From NCBI RefSeq assembly GCF_002994745.2, contig NC_037090.1, positions 36,203,001 through 36,267,000 on the forward strand: a stretch of 64,000 nucleotides of DNA, written 5' to 3'. Shown here piece by piece: positions 1 through 10,168 of the stretch. Below the pieces are notes generated by a model. That model was given only the letters and a program-made list of their open reading frames with translations. It was not told the DNA's origin and did no database searches. Source of the DNA: Rosa chinensis (taxonomy: Eukaryota; Streptophyta; Magnoliopsida; Rosales; Rosaceae). The stretch's first letter is position 1. Every line of letters starts with the position of its first letter. Made by a program: the position numbers and the translations under genes.

Positions 1-1554
1 AGATCTCTCCGATTCTCTACTCGCCTGTGGTTTCTCTATGAGATATGCATCGAGGGGGACATAAAACCTTGACCTCTAGCAATAATATAAAAATCTTCGT
101 AGAGTACATCCCAAATAATAAAAAGAGACGTCAAGATATTCCATACTACAAAGGCCGGTGAGCAAGCTTATTAACTACTCCATTTTACCTTCCGAAAGAT
201 ATGCCTAATCTGCCCTGGCAACCTCAGCCTTCATATGTAGAGCAGAAGGAAAATGCCTCGCAAAGGCACCAGACAAGTATCATATTCGTTACGAACATGT
301 CATGGATAGCATGTTTTGAATGTCGCATCAAAAAAAAAAAAAATTTGTTTTGAATGTATATAATTAGATAACATATCATGCATGGAAACAATAATATATA
401 AATGGATTAATTTATGCAGTTAGGTATACGTAGATGGTCCTTAGTGTTCATCCAGTTCAACACGTACATTTTCTTAATTAAAGGAACGCATGCCACTCGA
501 TCGCATTATTCATTATTTGTTCCATGAGTAATTGAGTATCACATGCAGCATTATTGTTTGATATAAATCTCAAAACAAATATTATGCAAAGAAAATTGAA
601 AACAGAAGGGGACCTGGCTGGGTTTGGTTTGGAAGGGACCCTCTTTGAAGCTGGAATTAATAGTGAATGGATTGATGGATTATTGGAATCGGACAAATCC
701 CACTCAGAATCACAGATGCACAAGAAAAGATGGAGAAACCCCACAAAAGTTGCTTTGGTTTTGGGTCAATAACCAACAGAAAGGAGAAAGGAAAAAGAAA
801 AAGGAGTACTGAACAAAAAAGTAGTCTTACTTTCATGGAGTTGATAATGAAAATCACTTGAACGTAATTGACTGGGATGGCTGCTCTTTGTTTGCTCTGT
901 AGTAATGCTAGTGAGAGCCATCATCGATCTCAAAGTGATTCTAATTCAAGGTTACTATTTCCTAACTTCTAGTACGTACCCTCACAGACCCTTAAGCACC
1001 AGTCACCCCTTACTGATTAAAACTTTATACTATTTTATTTATGATTAGGGTTTTGAGTTTTAATCGGCGGTGGGGAGTCTATAGGATTTAGAGCTCTGGC
1101 ACCGAAGCCCTAAGGTTTCGTTAGAAAAACATTAAATAGTCTAGCAATCTCGTAATACCTAAGTAATACTTTAGTGAATCTATCTAAATTTAACATGTGA
1201 TCAAGTTGGTCAAACGCCACTGCCAGGGTCGGATTGGCACATGTATGCGAACCGTGGATCTTTAAGATGGAAATTTGTGATCAGATTTCGGACCATTGAT
1301 GTTAATCATGTCTGGGGTAGAATAGAGTTGCAACCCAAAACAAATGACTCCATTGATCGATGACATACAAACAACCACATATGAATGATTGAATTAACTA
1401 GAGAATAATCCAATTCCATAAGATAATTGACAAGACTAAGATAGCTTCGACATGCAAATGGCTCTAGCCGGACAAGAATTCGTCTCCGTGATACCTTGAA
1501 AACTAGCCTACAAGCATGTAAATGCCTCTAGGATTCAAATGACATTCTTTCCAC

Positions 1555-1555
<1 letters not shown>
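1..1555. other. Intergenic spacer, no gene seen
   Basis: AT-rich sequence with stops in all frames. The small open frames near 480-860 overlap on both strands, lack splice-site context and show no recognisable domain. I see no RNA gene, terminal inverted repeat or long direct repeat here. Confidence 0.6.

Positions 1556-1557
<2 letters not shown>

Positions 1558-1640
<83 letters not shown>
1558..1640. repeat. Compound (CT)n(AT)n microsatellite
   Basis: An uninterrupted run of CT dinucleotides passes directly into a run of AT dinucleotides. The AT part ends at the first base of the foldback element at 1641. A second AT run lies on the other side of that element (2016-2064), so the element appears to sit inside an AT microsatellite. 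Confidence 0.95.
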
Positions 1641-1644
<4 letters not shown>

Positions 1645-2010
1645 GTCTTATCCAGAGCGAGGTTAGGGTTTAGGGTCACTTTTGGGTCGCATATCCACAT
1701 CTCAACCGTCCAGTTTCTAGGCACTAATGTATAGATTATCTCTGCAAAATTTCAACGAAATTGATGGTCTTTAAGGTATCTAACTCGCTTAAACAAATGG
1801 ACGACTAAATCTATCCAACCTGAACCATACTAGCTTTAAGGCAGTTATCAATGCTTTAACGACCATCAATTTGGCTGAAATTTTGCAAGGATGATCTATA
1901 CATTAGTACTTAGAAACTGAACGGTTGAGATGTGGATATGAGACCCAAAAATGACCCTAAACCCTAACCTCGCTCTAAAATTTCAAAGCGAGGCCTCGCT
2001 CTGGATAAGA

Positions 2011-2015
<5 letters not shown>
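1641..2015. mobile_element. Foldback MITE inserted in an AT microsatellite
   Basis: The two ends are long inverted repeats of about 130-145 bp. The left arm starts AAAGGTCTTATCCAGAGCG and the reverse complement of the right end starts ACAGATCTTATCCAGAGCG. The arms stay alignable inward to about 1765 and 1860. No coding capacity is present. AT repeats flank both sides, so a 9-bp TATATATAT target duplication is compatible but cannot be proved. Long inverted repeats and lack of coding fit a Mutator-like MITE. Confidence 0.8.

Positions 2016-2064
<49 letters not shown>
2016..2064. repeat. (AT)n microsatellite between two foldback elements
   Basis: A pure AT run separates the MITE ending at 2015 from the larger inverted-repeat element starting near 2065. 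A comparable AT run follows the larger element at about 4595-4626. Confidence 0.9.
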
Positions 2065-2066
<2 letters not shown>

Positions 2067-2492
2067 ATTAATTATTGGTTACTCCTTATACTTATAGGGT
2101 TTCGTCGTTTCAGTCCATGACCTTCGAATTTCACCTAAAAAGTCCTTGAACTCTCAATTTCCTCCCATTTCGTCACTGCCATCAAGCTCCATCCAAATTA
2201 ACAATTAAATTGCTGAGGTGGCATCCATTTCACTTCAAAATGTCAATTTTACCCTCAATTACTCTCTCTCTGTTTTTCCTTTTTTAAACTCTCTCTCTCT
2301 TTTTTCCTTTTTCCTTTTGACCTCTTCTTCTTCCTCCAGGCTGTCTTTCCTCCTCTGTTTATCTCCATCTTCTTCTTCTAAAAACAAACCCAAACCCAGC
2401 TCTCTCTTTCCTCCAGGGACGGATCCAGGATTCTAAGTTCAGTGGGGCTTGGACTTCTTACCGGTCATTGCTCTCACTGAAATTACCGATCA

Positions 2493-2773
2493 TTGCTCTA
2501 CCCCGTTCAAAAGATTCACTCTTGGAACTGTCACAGATTTGGCTGCATCATTTACGGAGGTAGTTGGGAAAGTTTGAGCTTTTTTGGAGAGCTGTGTAGC
2601 AGCTGCTCGTGCACCAGCTATGGCTGCATTGAGACTCAAAGATCTTCCCGCTTCAGATGTTCTAGATTGATCAACGTTTGCAGATATAGACCCGGCTTCA
2701 AGGAAAATGGATCTTGTGGATTTGGAAGTGGAAATAGAAACTTCAACCGGGCTGAGACCTCTAATAGCAGCTT
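2493..2773 (-). pseudogene. Probable captured exon inside the long-TIR element
   Basis: Minus-strand frame that begins just after a good splice acceptor (TTTACATGTTTCAG, about 2774-2787) and runs to a stop near 2493. It encodes about 93 residues rich in Ser, Ala and Thr, with the segment NAAIAGARAAATQLSKKAQ. A pyrimidine-rich intron-like stretch lies upstream. I do not recognise the parent gene. It lies wholly between the two long inverted repeats and has no obvious start codon of its own, which fits a transduplicated fragment rather than a resident gene. Confidence 0.45.
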
Positions 2774-3917
2774 CATATATCTGAAACATGTAAATAAGTT
2801 AGGTCCAGTACAAAATAAGCACCCAGAAACATAGAGGGAGCAAATTTTGCACACAATATGCACCTTCTTTTCCAAGTTATAGACACCTTGGTAGCCACGT
2901 ATCTCGGACAGCATTAACAGTTTTTGCATTAACCAAAACTAGCACGCACATACAGTTTATCCTTCAAATCAAATAGTAGCCATATAGTTTATCCTTCAAG
3001 TTACACACCTGTGGCTGCTCGCAAAGCCAACACATATCGGTTTATGCTTCTAGCCACACCTGTATATGTAACCAAACAGTCCAAGGTTAGTCAGCACAGT
3101 TTTGGCATCCCTGAAATCATTAGCTTACTACAGTAAGAAATTTAATGGCTTAAGTAAGTAATTATACCCACCCCTTCAGGTACCATCTCCCAACCAGCTA
3201 ACTCTTTGCATCTAACACATCCAACTACTTCAACACACCCTATCTCATGCACAAAACCATAATTTGTCAAAAGATACAGTCATGAATCATACAAAGCTAC
3301 AAACTGCAATTGAAGAAGAAATCAACATTAAATGGAAATCAAGTTATCAAACCCATATCTAACTACCCAATCAGTATCATTACCTTAACTTAGTTAAAAT
3401 CAACATCAAGTGATCAAGATCAAAAATTCAAAAGGAAATTGAACCCATTTCTAACTACCCAATCACTCAATCAGTATCATCACCTTAATTAAAATCAAGA
3501 TCAAGATCAAAAGGAAATCAAAGCCATTTGAAATTGAACCCATCAGAAACTCAAAAGAGAAGAAAAGGAGGACTAGAGAAGCCGAGGAGGAGAAGAAGAC
3601 GGAGATGGAGACAGAGATAGTGAGATACCTGGAGGCGGAGCTCGGAGACCGGAGATGGGTTGCTGGTTGCAGCCTTGCAGGTTGCCGCGTTCTATGAAAT
3701 GGACTAGGGAGTGCTCCAAGTCTCCAACCGAGTTCGGGGGTGGGGCTTGAAAGGAGAGGAGTAGTTCAAAAAAAAAACAACAACCTGACCCGAAAGCTTG
3801 ACTCGCCGACGATTGTCTCTTCCGAGAACTCCTGGTGCTGTCCTGCCTCAAAACCAATCCCTACCTATTCCCGCCGCGGTGGACTACCCATTGACCCGAC
3901 TTGCAAGCTCGATCAGG

Positions 3918-4214
3918 TTAAGGACTACCCATCTCGAATTCTTCGCAGTCGTTATCGTTCAGGATCCGATTCTCTCCGGGGATCTTATCCCCAATCATGG
4001 ACTTCACTCCCACTTTGACCAATGGCCAAACCGATTCGTATAACTCGAGCTTCACTAGGTTCAATAGTATGCTCACGGTGTCGCTGCCGCCGCGGTCGAG
4101 CCTGACCCTTTCAGAAATGATGGCCAGCGAGGCCCAAATGGCGCACCCGAAGCACTTCAGATCCACCAAAACGACGTCGTGCCGCCGCCGCCGAGGACTA
4201 CCCACATGGGAGGT
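3918..4214 (-). pseudogene. Second gene-like GC-rich fragment in the same element
   Basis: A minus-strand open frame that stays open from about 4214 to a stop at 3918 and reads through a GC-rich stretch with a natural-looking composition (for example HDVVLVDLKCFGCAIWASL). Its upstream extension is only translated GA/CT microsatellite, so the true start is unknown. The plus-strand frames over the same bases are probably shadows. The parent gene is not recognised. GC content contrasts with the AT-rich surroundings, as expected for captured exon sequence. Confidence 0.35.
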
Positions 4215-4230
4215 CGTTAACATTAGTTTA

Positions 4231-4233
4231 GGG

Positions 4234-4293
<60 letters not shown>
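4231..4293. repeat. (GA)n microsatellite
   Basis: A long uninterrupted AG/GA run within the long-TIR element. It is degenerate on its right side (about 4294-4345) and explains the low-complexity Glu-Arg and Leu-Ser peptides in the overlapping frames. Confidence 0.95.
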
Positions 4294-4296
<3 letters not shown>

Positions 4297-4590
4297 GAGA
4301 ACAGAGAACAAAGAGAGAGAGCAAATAGAGGAGAAAGAGAGAGCTTGGAAGAAGACGAGGTAAAAAAGGAAAAAGGGCAAAAAAAGAAGAAGAAGGTAAT
4401 TGAGGCTAAAATAGACATTTCAGCGTGAAATGGATGCCACGTCAGCAATTTAATGGTTAATTTGGACGGAGCTTGATGGCAGGGATGAAATTGGAGGAAA
4501 TTGAGAGTTCAGGGACTTTTTAGGTGAAATTCGAAGGTGAGGAACTGAAATGACGAAACCCTATAAGTATAGGGAGTAACCAGTAATTAA

Positions 4591-4593
<3 letters not shown>

Positions 4594-4632
<39 letters not shown>

Positions 4633-5816
4633 TTGTTGTTTATTTTGATCCTCTAGCTGCCATCAAGTGTGTATCCTTTAAAGACAGAAGAAAAGACGTA
4701 TATGTTAGCTTAGTTTCCTGGTAACTCATTCATATGTAAAGTTAATAATAGAAATAGGAAGGAACATTGTTCAAAGGAGAACCAGCTGCGCATGTTTCCC
4801 TACAATGACAAAGCTGCAAAGTTCTCCTTTTTTAAGTTCTTGGAAATTACACTCTTAGAGTCTCTTTTGGAAAGTTCAATAAAAGTTTATTTTCTTGGAT
4901 ATTTTGATGATTAAAGTTCTTTTCGTGGGAATATTATCAGTCTAGTTTCATGCGGACCAAATGAAATAGATAGATGATAACAATATTAACTTCTGTACAG
5001 TGTACATGACTTCTTTTGTGGAAAGCCATTCAGTTCATTTTCAGTCGGACCAAATAGTGGGTCCCGATGCATGCAAGTGAATTATAATTAGGTTAAACTA
5101 CCTTTCACATAATTCGCCAAAGAAAACTTAATTTTCACATTACTCGCCAAAGAAAACCGAATTTTCACATGAAATTAAATGATTAAGTAAGAATCAGTTA
5201 CCTATCCACACTCCTCCTCCTACTCGATGGAATGTTAGAGAATTGTTCATCTTAGAGGGTTTTTCTAGAGATAAGATTGAGTAACCAGATGAGGAATGTA
5301 AGTGCTGCTTTTTTAGGGATACAGGTTTTGGTATTGCGCCCACTTATTTATGTGTACATATTCTTCGTAATTAAATCATTTATTGGGTCAAAAAAATTAG
5401 ATATTTCATTTCAAATATTAAAAGTATCTGAATTTATGATAAGATACCCTAAACCCTAGCTAGGATCTTCTCTTCTCTTCCCTTCTCGTCGAATCTATCA
5501 AAATCTAATACTGGGTAGTTAATATTATTGGGTTATTAAAACATCAACCAGTGGTACTTTACTATATGACCTCCCGTATTTAAAAAATCCAATTGCCTTC
5601 TTCAACAAACAATCAATAGATTAATTAAGAATGACCATTTAAACAGTCAAAGTGGAGAAGTCAAGCAGCCCATAGTTGTTGTGAAAATCCATCAATTAAT
5701 TAGATTACTGTCCCTGAAATGTCCCTGAAATTTAAAGAAAGGTCAGGTCAAACTGACTTGATTCATTCTTGTTCAAACTTCAAACTAGTAATTCATTTCT
5801 GTGATCAAAATACCAA
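4594..5816. other. Intergenic spacer upstream of the first ligase gene
   Basis: Starts with an (AT)n run to about 4626. The only internal structure I see is a 30-bp direct repeat, two copies at about 5106-5135 and 5136-5165, each containing CGCCAAAGAAAAC, with the start of a third. Open frames here are short and unsupported. Confidence 0.6.
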
Positions 5817-6108
5817 TAAAAAAGGTGTTATGTCCCCCTCCAATCCCTATGCAATATCATAGCAATTTCATATTAATTTCCACACAAGCTTCACCCAGCA
5901 TCATTGCCCACTCATCCCACTAGAATAACATTGCATTACCAATCCATTGACGCTATAAATGGCCACTTTGAGTCTCACGTCTTTCACACAAACAAAAATC
6001 AAGTCCTCACACTAAGCCTCTCTTTGTCTCTACCATTGCTCTCACTCTTCTTTCTCCCGCTCTCATATTACCTCCATAGCTTAGCCAGCCTTATATATCA
6101 TTGTATCA
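5817..6108 (+). promoter_or_regulatory. Promoter and 5' leader of the first ligase gene
   Basis: A TATA box (CTATAAAT, 5953-5960) sits about 150 bp before the ATG, implying a leader of about 120 nt with no upstream ATG. The block 5860-5960 shares ordered segments with the region upstream of the second gene: GCAATTTC, CACAAGCTTCAC, a cytosine-rich ACCCACT-like stretch, then TATA. An upstream GGTCAGGTCAAAC also has a counterpart (GGTCGGGTCAAC) before the second gene. Transcription start is inferred, not observed. Confidence 0.6.
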
Positions 6109-7953
6109 ATGGGTACGGAGATGAATATGCTTCCCAAATGTGAAGCCAATTACGCTGCTCTCACCCCAACGACTTTCTTGAAGAGAGCCGCGGCGTTTTA
6201 TGCTAACCGCACCTCCCTCATCTACGAAGGCACTCGCTTCAAGTGGCGCCAAACCTACGACCGCTGCTCCCGTCTCGCATCCTCTCTTGTTTGTCTCAAC
6301 ATTGTCAAGCATGATGTTGTAAGTATCTATATTCTTTTTATGTTCATTAACGGTTTGACAACATTATATACAGAGTACTGATTTGGTTTTCGTTTGCTGG
6401 ACTCACCGTAGGTATCAGTTCTGGCTCCTAATGTTCCGGCAATGTATGAGATGCACTTTGCAGTGCCCATGGCTGGTGCGGTGCTCAACACCATCAACAC
6501 GCGCCTTGATGCGAAGAACATAGCTTCCATTCTCAAACACTCAGGCGCCAAGGTCTTCTTTGTGGACTGCCAGTTCGTCCCGGTGGCGCGTGAGGCTCTC
6601 AAAATCCTTATGAACAATTCCGAGCCCTCCATGATGCCGTTGGTCATCGTGATTGATGATATCGACTCACCCACAGGTGTTCGATTGGGCGAACTGGAGT
6701 ATGAACAACTCATCCACAAGGGCAATCCCGGGTTTACCTCCGTCGAGCTTGACGACGAGTGGGACCCAATCGCTTTGAATTACACTTCTGGCACGACGTC
6801 TGAACCCAAAGGCGTTGTGTACAGCCACAGAGGTGCTTACTTGAGCACTTTAAGCCTAATCTTGGGTTGGGAAATGGGGAGCGAGCCTGTTTATCTATGG
6901 ACGCTCCCTATGTTCCACTGCAACGGCTGGACCTTCACTTGGGGTGTGGCGGCACGCGGAGGAACCAACGTCTGCCTCCGAAACACCACCGCGTACGATA
7001 TCTACCGCAACATCAAACGACACCAGGTCACCCACATGTGCTGTGCTCCCATCATCTTCAACATTCTCCTCGAGGCCAAACCCCACGAGCGCTGCGAGAT
7101 CGTCTCCCCTATTCAGATACTTACCGGTGGAGCACCACCCCCAGCTCCGCTGCTGGAGAAAATCGAGCCGTTGGGTTTCAAGGTGACACATGCATATGGC
7201 CTGACTGAGGCAACCGGACCGGCTTTGGTTTGCGAGTGGCAGGCCAAGTGGAACAAGCTTCCCAAGGAGGAACAATCAAATCTTAAAGCAAGGCAAGGAA
7301 TAAGCATTTTGACTCTGGCTGATGTTGACGTGAAGGACTCGGAAACAATGGAGAGTGTTCCTCACGACGGCAAAACCATGGGGGAGATTGTGCTGCGTGG
7401 GAGTAGCATCATGAAGGGTTACTTCAAGGACCCAAAGGCCACCAACAAAGCGTTCAAGAACGGCTGGTTCTTCACCGGCGATGTCGGTGTTATCCACCCA
7501 GATGGTTATTTGGAAATCAAAGACAGATCGAAAGACGTGATCATATCAGGAGGGGAGAACATCAGTAGTGTAGAATTGGAGACCGTGCTTTACAGACACC
7601 CCAACATTCTGGAAGCGGCGGTGGTGGCAATGCCTCACCCACGGTGGGGAGAGACTCCTTGTGCTTTCGTGGCCCTTAGAAACAAGTCAAACAACGACTC
7701 TAACGTGAAGGTAAGCAAGTCTGATATCATCAGTTATTGTCGGAAGAACTTGCCTCATTTTATGGTTCCGAAAAGGGTTGAGTTTGTGCCTGAACTGCCC
7801 AAAAATTCAACCGGGAAGATTCTCAAGTTCGAGCTGAGGGAACGGGCAAAGGCCTTTGAACAGGTCGACGTATCGGAAAATCAGCAGCAAGCCGTCATGG
7901 ATTCTCACCCTTCTCGCTATAACGAGCAGACTCTGGCTTTCTCCCGGCTTTAA
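6109..7953 (+). CDS. CNL-like: Peroxisomal acyl-activating enzyme, cinnamate:CoA ligase-like (gene 1)
   Basis: Two exons, 6109-6318 and 6412-7953, joined by a 93-bp GT-AG phase-0 intron, give a 583-residue protein. It belongs to the AMP-forming acyl/aryl-CoA synthetase (ANL) family, which adenylates a carboxylic acid with ATP and then forms the CoA thioester. Visible motifs are the P-loop YTSGTTSEPKGVV (residues 194-206), YGLTEATGP (from 332), TGD (425-427), the hinge KDRSKDVIISGGEN (from 440) and the catalytic Lys in STGKILK (K539). The C-terminus SRL is a type 1 peroxisomal signal. The N-terminal ALTPTTFLKRA segment and overall sequence best resemble the plant AAE clade with Petunia CNL and Arabidopsis BZO1. 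That suggests activation of cinnamate for the benzenoid beta-oxidation route, but the substrate is inferred. No breaks are seen, and length is normal for the clade. It is the upstream member of a direct tandem pair. Confidence 0.92.
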
Positions 7954-9839
7954 ATTTTACTTTTGTTTTGCTTAATCCAATTGAGGTAACTTGGCTCCCA
8001 AGTTTTCCCCTAGTAAGAAAATATGTTGTTGCTGTTACATGCATAATCAAACGTGTAAGCCCAATATTGGGATAACATTCGACCACTACCTGAAGCTAAT
8101 GATATGGGCCCTGGTTGGTCTCAACAAACCGCATAAAATTATGCGACTGTGCAAATTCCTCGTAATCTAATGTAAAGAGAAATTTTATTTTTGGTCAATA
8201 AAAAGAGATATTGACATCGGGTCATTTACTACAAGTCAATCGACAATCTGGACAGCAAATCATGTGCAGTTTTGCAAATAAATACATTTTGCAATTAAAT
8301 ATATTGCGATTGCGGTCTGTGAGTTATGATTTATTCATTAAAATAATCGATATTGTGAAAGTTAAAATTTCAAATCTCACTATCATTATCAAATAAGTGG
8401 GGTAGTTTTTTTTTTTAAATAATTGAGTTATGGTAGCTAGGGTTAAAATTAATGATAGATATATAGTTTTGAAATTGTAGGCCGTGGAGATACAATTTTT
8501 TTTTTTTAAAATACATGATGCATGACATGCATATGGTTGCTACTTTTAAGGTTTAGTTACTTAGACCATAACTTATTTTACTCTAATGAAAAATTTATTA
8601 ACCATAACCAAAAAATTTCTTTACAACGGGAAGTGGTTTAATTAGAAAAGGACTTTTGATGTGCTCAGCTAGACCTACTTCCTGACATTTTGTGGTCAGT
8701 TTCTATTTTCTCATTTTTAAGGAAGCCGCACATGTTTTCGACACAAGTACTGCACGAGTTATGTATGAAAAATCAAATATACACGTACCACAATCTTACT
8801 CTTATCTTCTTGTGCCACAGTACGTGGACGGAGAAGAATGAGTTTCTATTTTCATTTCGGCTTTTAGAGTTTTATTTTAGCACTTCTTCTATTTGGTGTG
8901 TTCATTAAATACGGTAAACTTCATTCATGGTACTTCGTTGAAATAGGATGAATGAGTTTTGAAGAATTAATGGAAGGTATGTAAAGGAGAACAATAAATA
9001 GAATGGACTATTAGAGGATCGAGATCCATATGATCTTAAGATAGTCAGCCACATTCAAATTTTTTTAGACATTGTTATTTATAGCCAGCTAGTTTTCTCA
9101 ACAAAATAATAAGCCCTGATGGAACTCACATGCCCGGAAAACAAAACATAATCGAACCTCTTCTTTCAGCTTTAGTTATACTCAACATGGCAGAAGCATA
9201 AACTTTGCAGTTTGCCCACATATGGAGCAAAGATAAATCATCTAATCCTTGATTATTCATTATTTTTTACTTTCAATTCTGATTTTTCTACTAGTTATTT
9301 TGATTTATCACTTGCATCATTGAATCTTAGGGTTTTTGGTTTCATCTCTCCAGATTAGGTGTCTCTCATTTTTTACTATTTGAATTAAAATACAATTATC
9401 GAAGAAAAAAGTCCAAATTTGGTCATTGTTTTGATCATTTGGCCCGAAGTGCAACAACCATTTTTCTCATACACAATTTCCTGGCCAGAAAGTTTTCCAA
9501 TTTCCAAGTGCTTATTCAGCCAACAAATAATAAAGTCCTTAAACAACGACTGGAAATCAACCACGCACAAGACAAGGCATGTGCCGGAGAACAGTGACTA
9601 TTGTTTTCTAAGAAAGGTATCATGATCACCATCCATTATCGTTATTCTGATCGAGCTAGCACTGAAACCGCAGAACAGTGATGCCCAGGTCAAGCACTCA
9701 TCCTGGTGTGAAAACCTATTAGTTTTTTGGTCTAGGAAAACTTATTAGTTTTTGTGTAAACACTACCTGGAATTTAAAGAAAGAAAGAAAGAAAAGGTCG
9801 GGTCAACAGATTATTTCCAAGTCTTGTCTCTAGCCAACA
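7954..9839. other. 3' flank of gene 1 and spacer between the ligase genes
   Basis: A possible polyadenylation signal AATAAA lies at 8197-8202, about 245 nt after the stop codon. The rest is AT-rich spacer. Short open frames (for example near 8690 and 9400) have no domain or splice support. I see no transposon ends here. Confidence 0.55.
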
Positions 9840-10168
9840 ACAAAAAGGTTAGTAAGTAATGCCGTCGCAATTTCGTATTTATTTCCCCCACAAGCTTCAC
9901 GCATCTACGAGCATCATTTTCCACCCTACCCACTAAAACAACGTGGACCCATTTATCATATAACCAAAACATTTCCCCCTATAAATTCCCCTCCTCACTC
10001 ACTTCAAGTCCCATCTTTCACAACCAAAAAAAAATATAAAGCATCATCTACCATCCACCCACAATCATCTACCTCTCGATCTCGCTCTCTTTCTAAAGCT
10101 TCCTCCATAGCTTTCTAGCTCTAGAAACAGATAAACTAGCCTAAGTGAGTAATCAGTAGTTACTTAAA
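9840..10168 (+). promoter_or_regulatory. Promoter and 5' leader of the second ligase gene
   Basis: A TATA box (CTATAAATTC, about 9979-9988) lies some 180 bp before the ATG, implying a leader of about 155 nt that is rich in C and T. Shared blocks with gene 1, in the same order, are GCAATTTCGTATTTATTTC, CACAAGCTTCAC and CTATAAAT. A cytosine-rich stretch (CACCCTACCCACTAAAAC, about 9921-9938) resembles the AC elements bound by phenylpropanoid MYB factors, but this is a resemblance only. Confidence 0.6.

Larger units (their letters stand above)
2065..4593. mobile_element. Long-TIR element, Pack-MULE candidate
   Basis: The ends are inverted repeats of roughly 190-200 bp (about 2065-2262 and 4392-4593). 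Inside the left tip is TTAATTATTGGTTACTCC and the reverse complement of the right tip reads TTAATTACTGGTTACTCC. The arms then share TATAGGGTTTCGTC and the ATGGCATCCATTTCAC region. The 2.1 kb between the arms includes GC-rich, exon-like segments on the minus strand and no transposase. Long TIRs around gene-like fragments suggest a Pack-MULE. Flanking AT repeats hide any target duplication, so the superfamily is an inference. Confidence 0.65.

Noticed and set aside
478..857. Small overlapping open frames on both strands near the window start
   Set aside because: No domain, splice or promoter support; length is within chance expectation.
3918..4448. Overlapping long frames on both strands across the GA repeat
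   Set aside because: The Leu-Ser and Glu-Arg runs are just the microsatellite. Only the non-repeat minus part (3918-4214) was kept, at low confidence.
6895..7497. Several minus-strand and out-of-frame open frames inside ligase gene 1 (and the same at 10969-11883 in gene 2)
   Set aside because: They are shadows of a GC-rich coding exon and occur at matching places in both paralogues.
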